From contig VAZZ01000021.1 in the NCBI GenBank assembly GCA_005884715.1, positions 1 to 5,213 of the forward strand: DNA of 5,213 nucleotides, given 5' to 3'. Position numbers and translations under genes: made by a program. A model generated the notes under the pieces. It was not told the origin of the DNA and did no database searches. It saw only the letters and a list, made by a program, of their open reading frames with translations. This DNA is from Alphaproteobacteria bacterium (GTDB taxonomy: Bacteria > Pseudomonadota > Alphaproteobacteria > Rhizobiales > Aestuariivirgaceae). This document shows, one piece after another, positions 4,920 through 5,213 of this stretch (its first letter is position 1; each line of letters begins with the position of its first letter).

Positions 4920-5213
4920 ATGACGGACTATGAGAAATTCATCAAAACCGATGGCCGCGACGAGCTGATCAAGCAGGTTCGCAAGAAGATCGACCTGCTC
5001 GGCATCGAATATCTCTATCTGCAATTCGTCTCCGTCACCGTCCGCATCATGGGCAAGGGCATCCCGGCCGATCACTGGGAGAACGTCGCGAATGGCGGTT
5101 TCCAGCTCGTCTATGGCGCGACCGTCAATCTGTTTCTCAATCGCCGCGGCGAATATCTGGGCTACGGCCCTGAGGCGGCCGAGCTTGTCGGCGTGCCCGA
5201 GCCCGAGACTTTC
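4920..5213 (+). CDS. Glutamine synthetase family protein, N-terminal 98 residues (truncated by window edge)
   Basis: The gene starts at ATG 4920, with AGGG 9 bases upstream, and is open to the edge. The N-terminus has the glutamine synthetase beta-grasp layout: a helix (DELIKQVRKKIDLLG, 14-28), a strand (EYLYLQFVSVT, 30-40), then RIMGKGIPADHWE (42-54) in the position of the family's R-GK motif, and NGGFQLVYGATVN (58-70). It ends EAAELVGVPEPETF, just before where the catalytic ATP-grasp-like half begins. Glutamine synthetase relatives ligate glutamate with ammonia or with amines (PuuA, IpuC, GmaS types). Its place behind an FAD amine-oxidase-like gene favours an amine gamma-glutamylating role over bulk nitrogen assimilation; this is inference. 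Residue 41 is Val where a Gly is common in this motif as I recall it (V-T-G-R). The active-site residues are outside the window. Confidence 0.82.
   Translation, partial: MTDYEKFIKTDGRDELIKQVRKKIDLLGIEYLYLQFVSVTVRIMGKGIPADHWENVANGGFQLVYGATVNLFLNRRGEYLGYGPEAAELVGVPEPETF

Noticed and set aside
4653..5075. Minus-strand 140-codon frame across the oxidoreductase end and synthetase start
   Set aside because: It overlaps two well-supported genes and their spacer, with no domain pattern.
1..5213. Defence system, CRISPR array, mobile element, tRNA or rRNA
   Set aside because: No repeat-spacer pattern, transposase, integrase, terminal duplications or RNA gene signature was seen on either strand.

Overview
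The window looks like chromosomal DNA of a GC-rich alphaproteobacterium, most likely of the order Rhizobiales/Hyphomicrobiales. The grounds are codon use, a DnaJ-domain protein of a type I associate with rhizobia, a short palindromic intergenic element resembling dispersed rhizobial repeats, and a catabolic gene set (FCD-type GntR regulator, FAD oxidoreductase, glutamine-synthetase-like enzyme, DMT transporter, phytanoyl-CoA-dioxygenase-like protein). Genus cannot be fixed from the sequence alone.

Layout. Minus strand, left part: the N-terminal 90 codons of an MBL-fold hydrolase-like gene (1-270, running off the left edge), a 46-bp palindrome-ended element (275-320), and a small protein with a C-terminal J domain (369-836). 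Minus strand, middle: a regulator-led cluster read right to left, made of a GntR/FCD regulator (2557-3312), an EamA/DMT permease (1726-2546) and a PhyH-family dioxygenase (932 to about 1741). Plus strand, right part: an FAD-dependent DAO-type oxidoreductase (3470-4816), then the start of a glutamine synthetase family gene (4920-5213, running off the right edge).

How the genes may work together. The regulator is divergent from the oxidoreductase across a 157-bp intergenic region that is rich in repeats. Three AATTGG hexamers lie exactly 10 bp apart next to the regulator start. A CAAACCGGTT site lies before the oxidoreductase, and a one-mismatch copy (CAACCCGGTT) lies before the glutamine-synthetase-like gene. 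I infer that these are regulator targets and that the region is one amine or amino-acid catabolic regulon. The oxidoreductase/synthetase pairing recalls the PuuA/PuuB logic (gamma-glutamylate an amine, then oxidise it), but the substrate is unknown.

The oddest part is the middle. The permease reading frame is broken: its N- and C-terminal halves are in different frames and the segment expected to be transmembrane helix 6 is missing. The dioxygenase has all its catalytic residues but no start codon where its conserved N-terminus begins, because it is fused into the 3' end of the permease in a third frame. This looks like small deletions (or assembly errors) in genes co-directional with an intact regulator. 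I see no defence system, CRISPR array, mobile element, tRNA or rRNA in the window.
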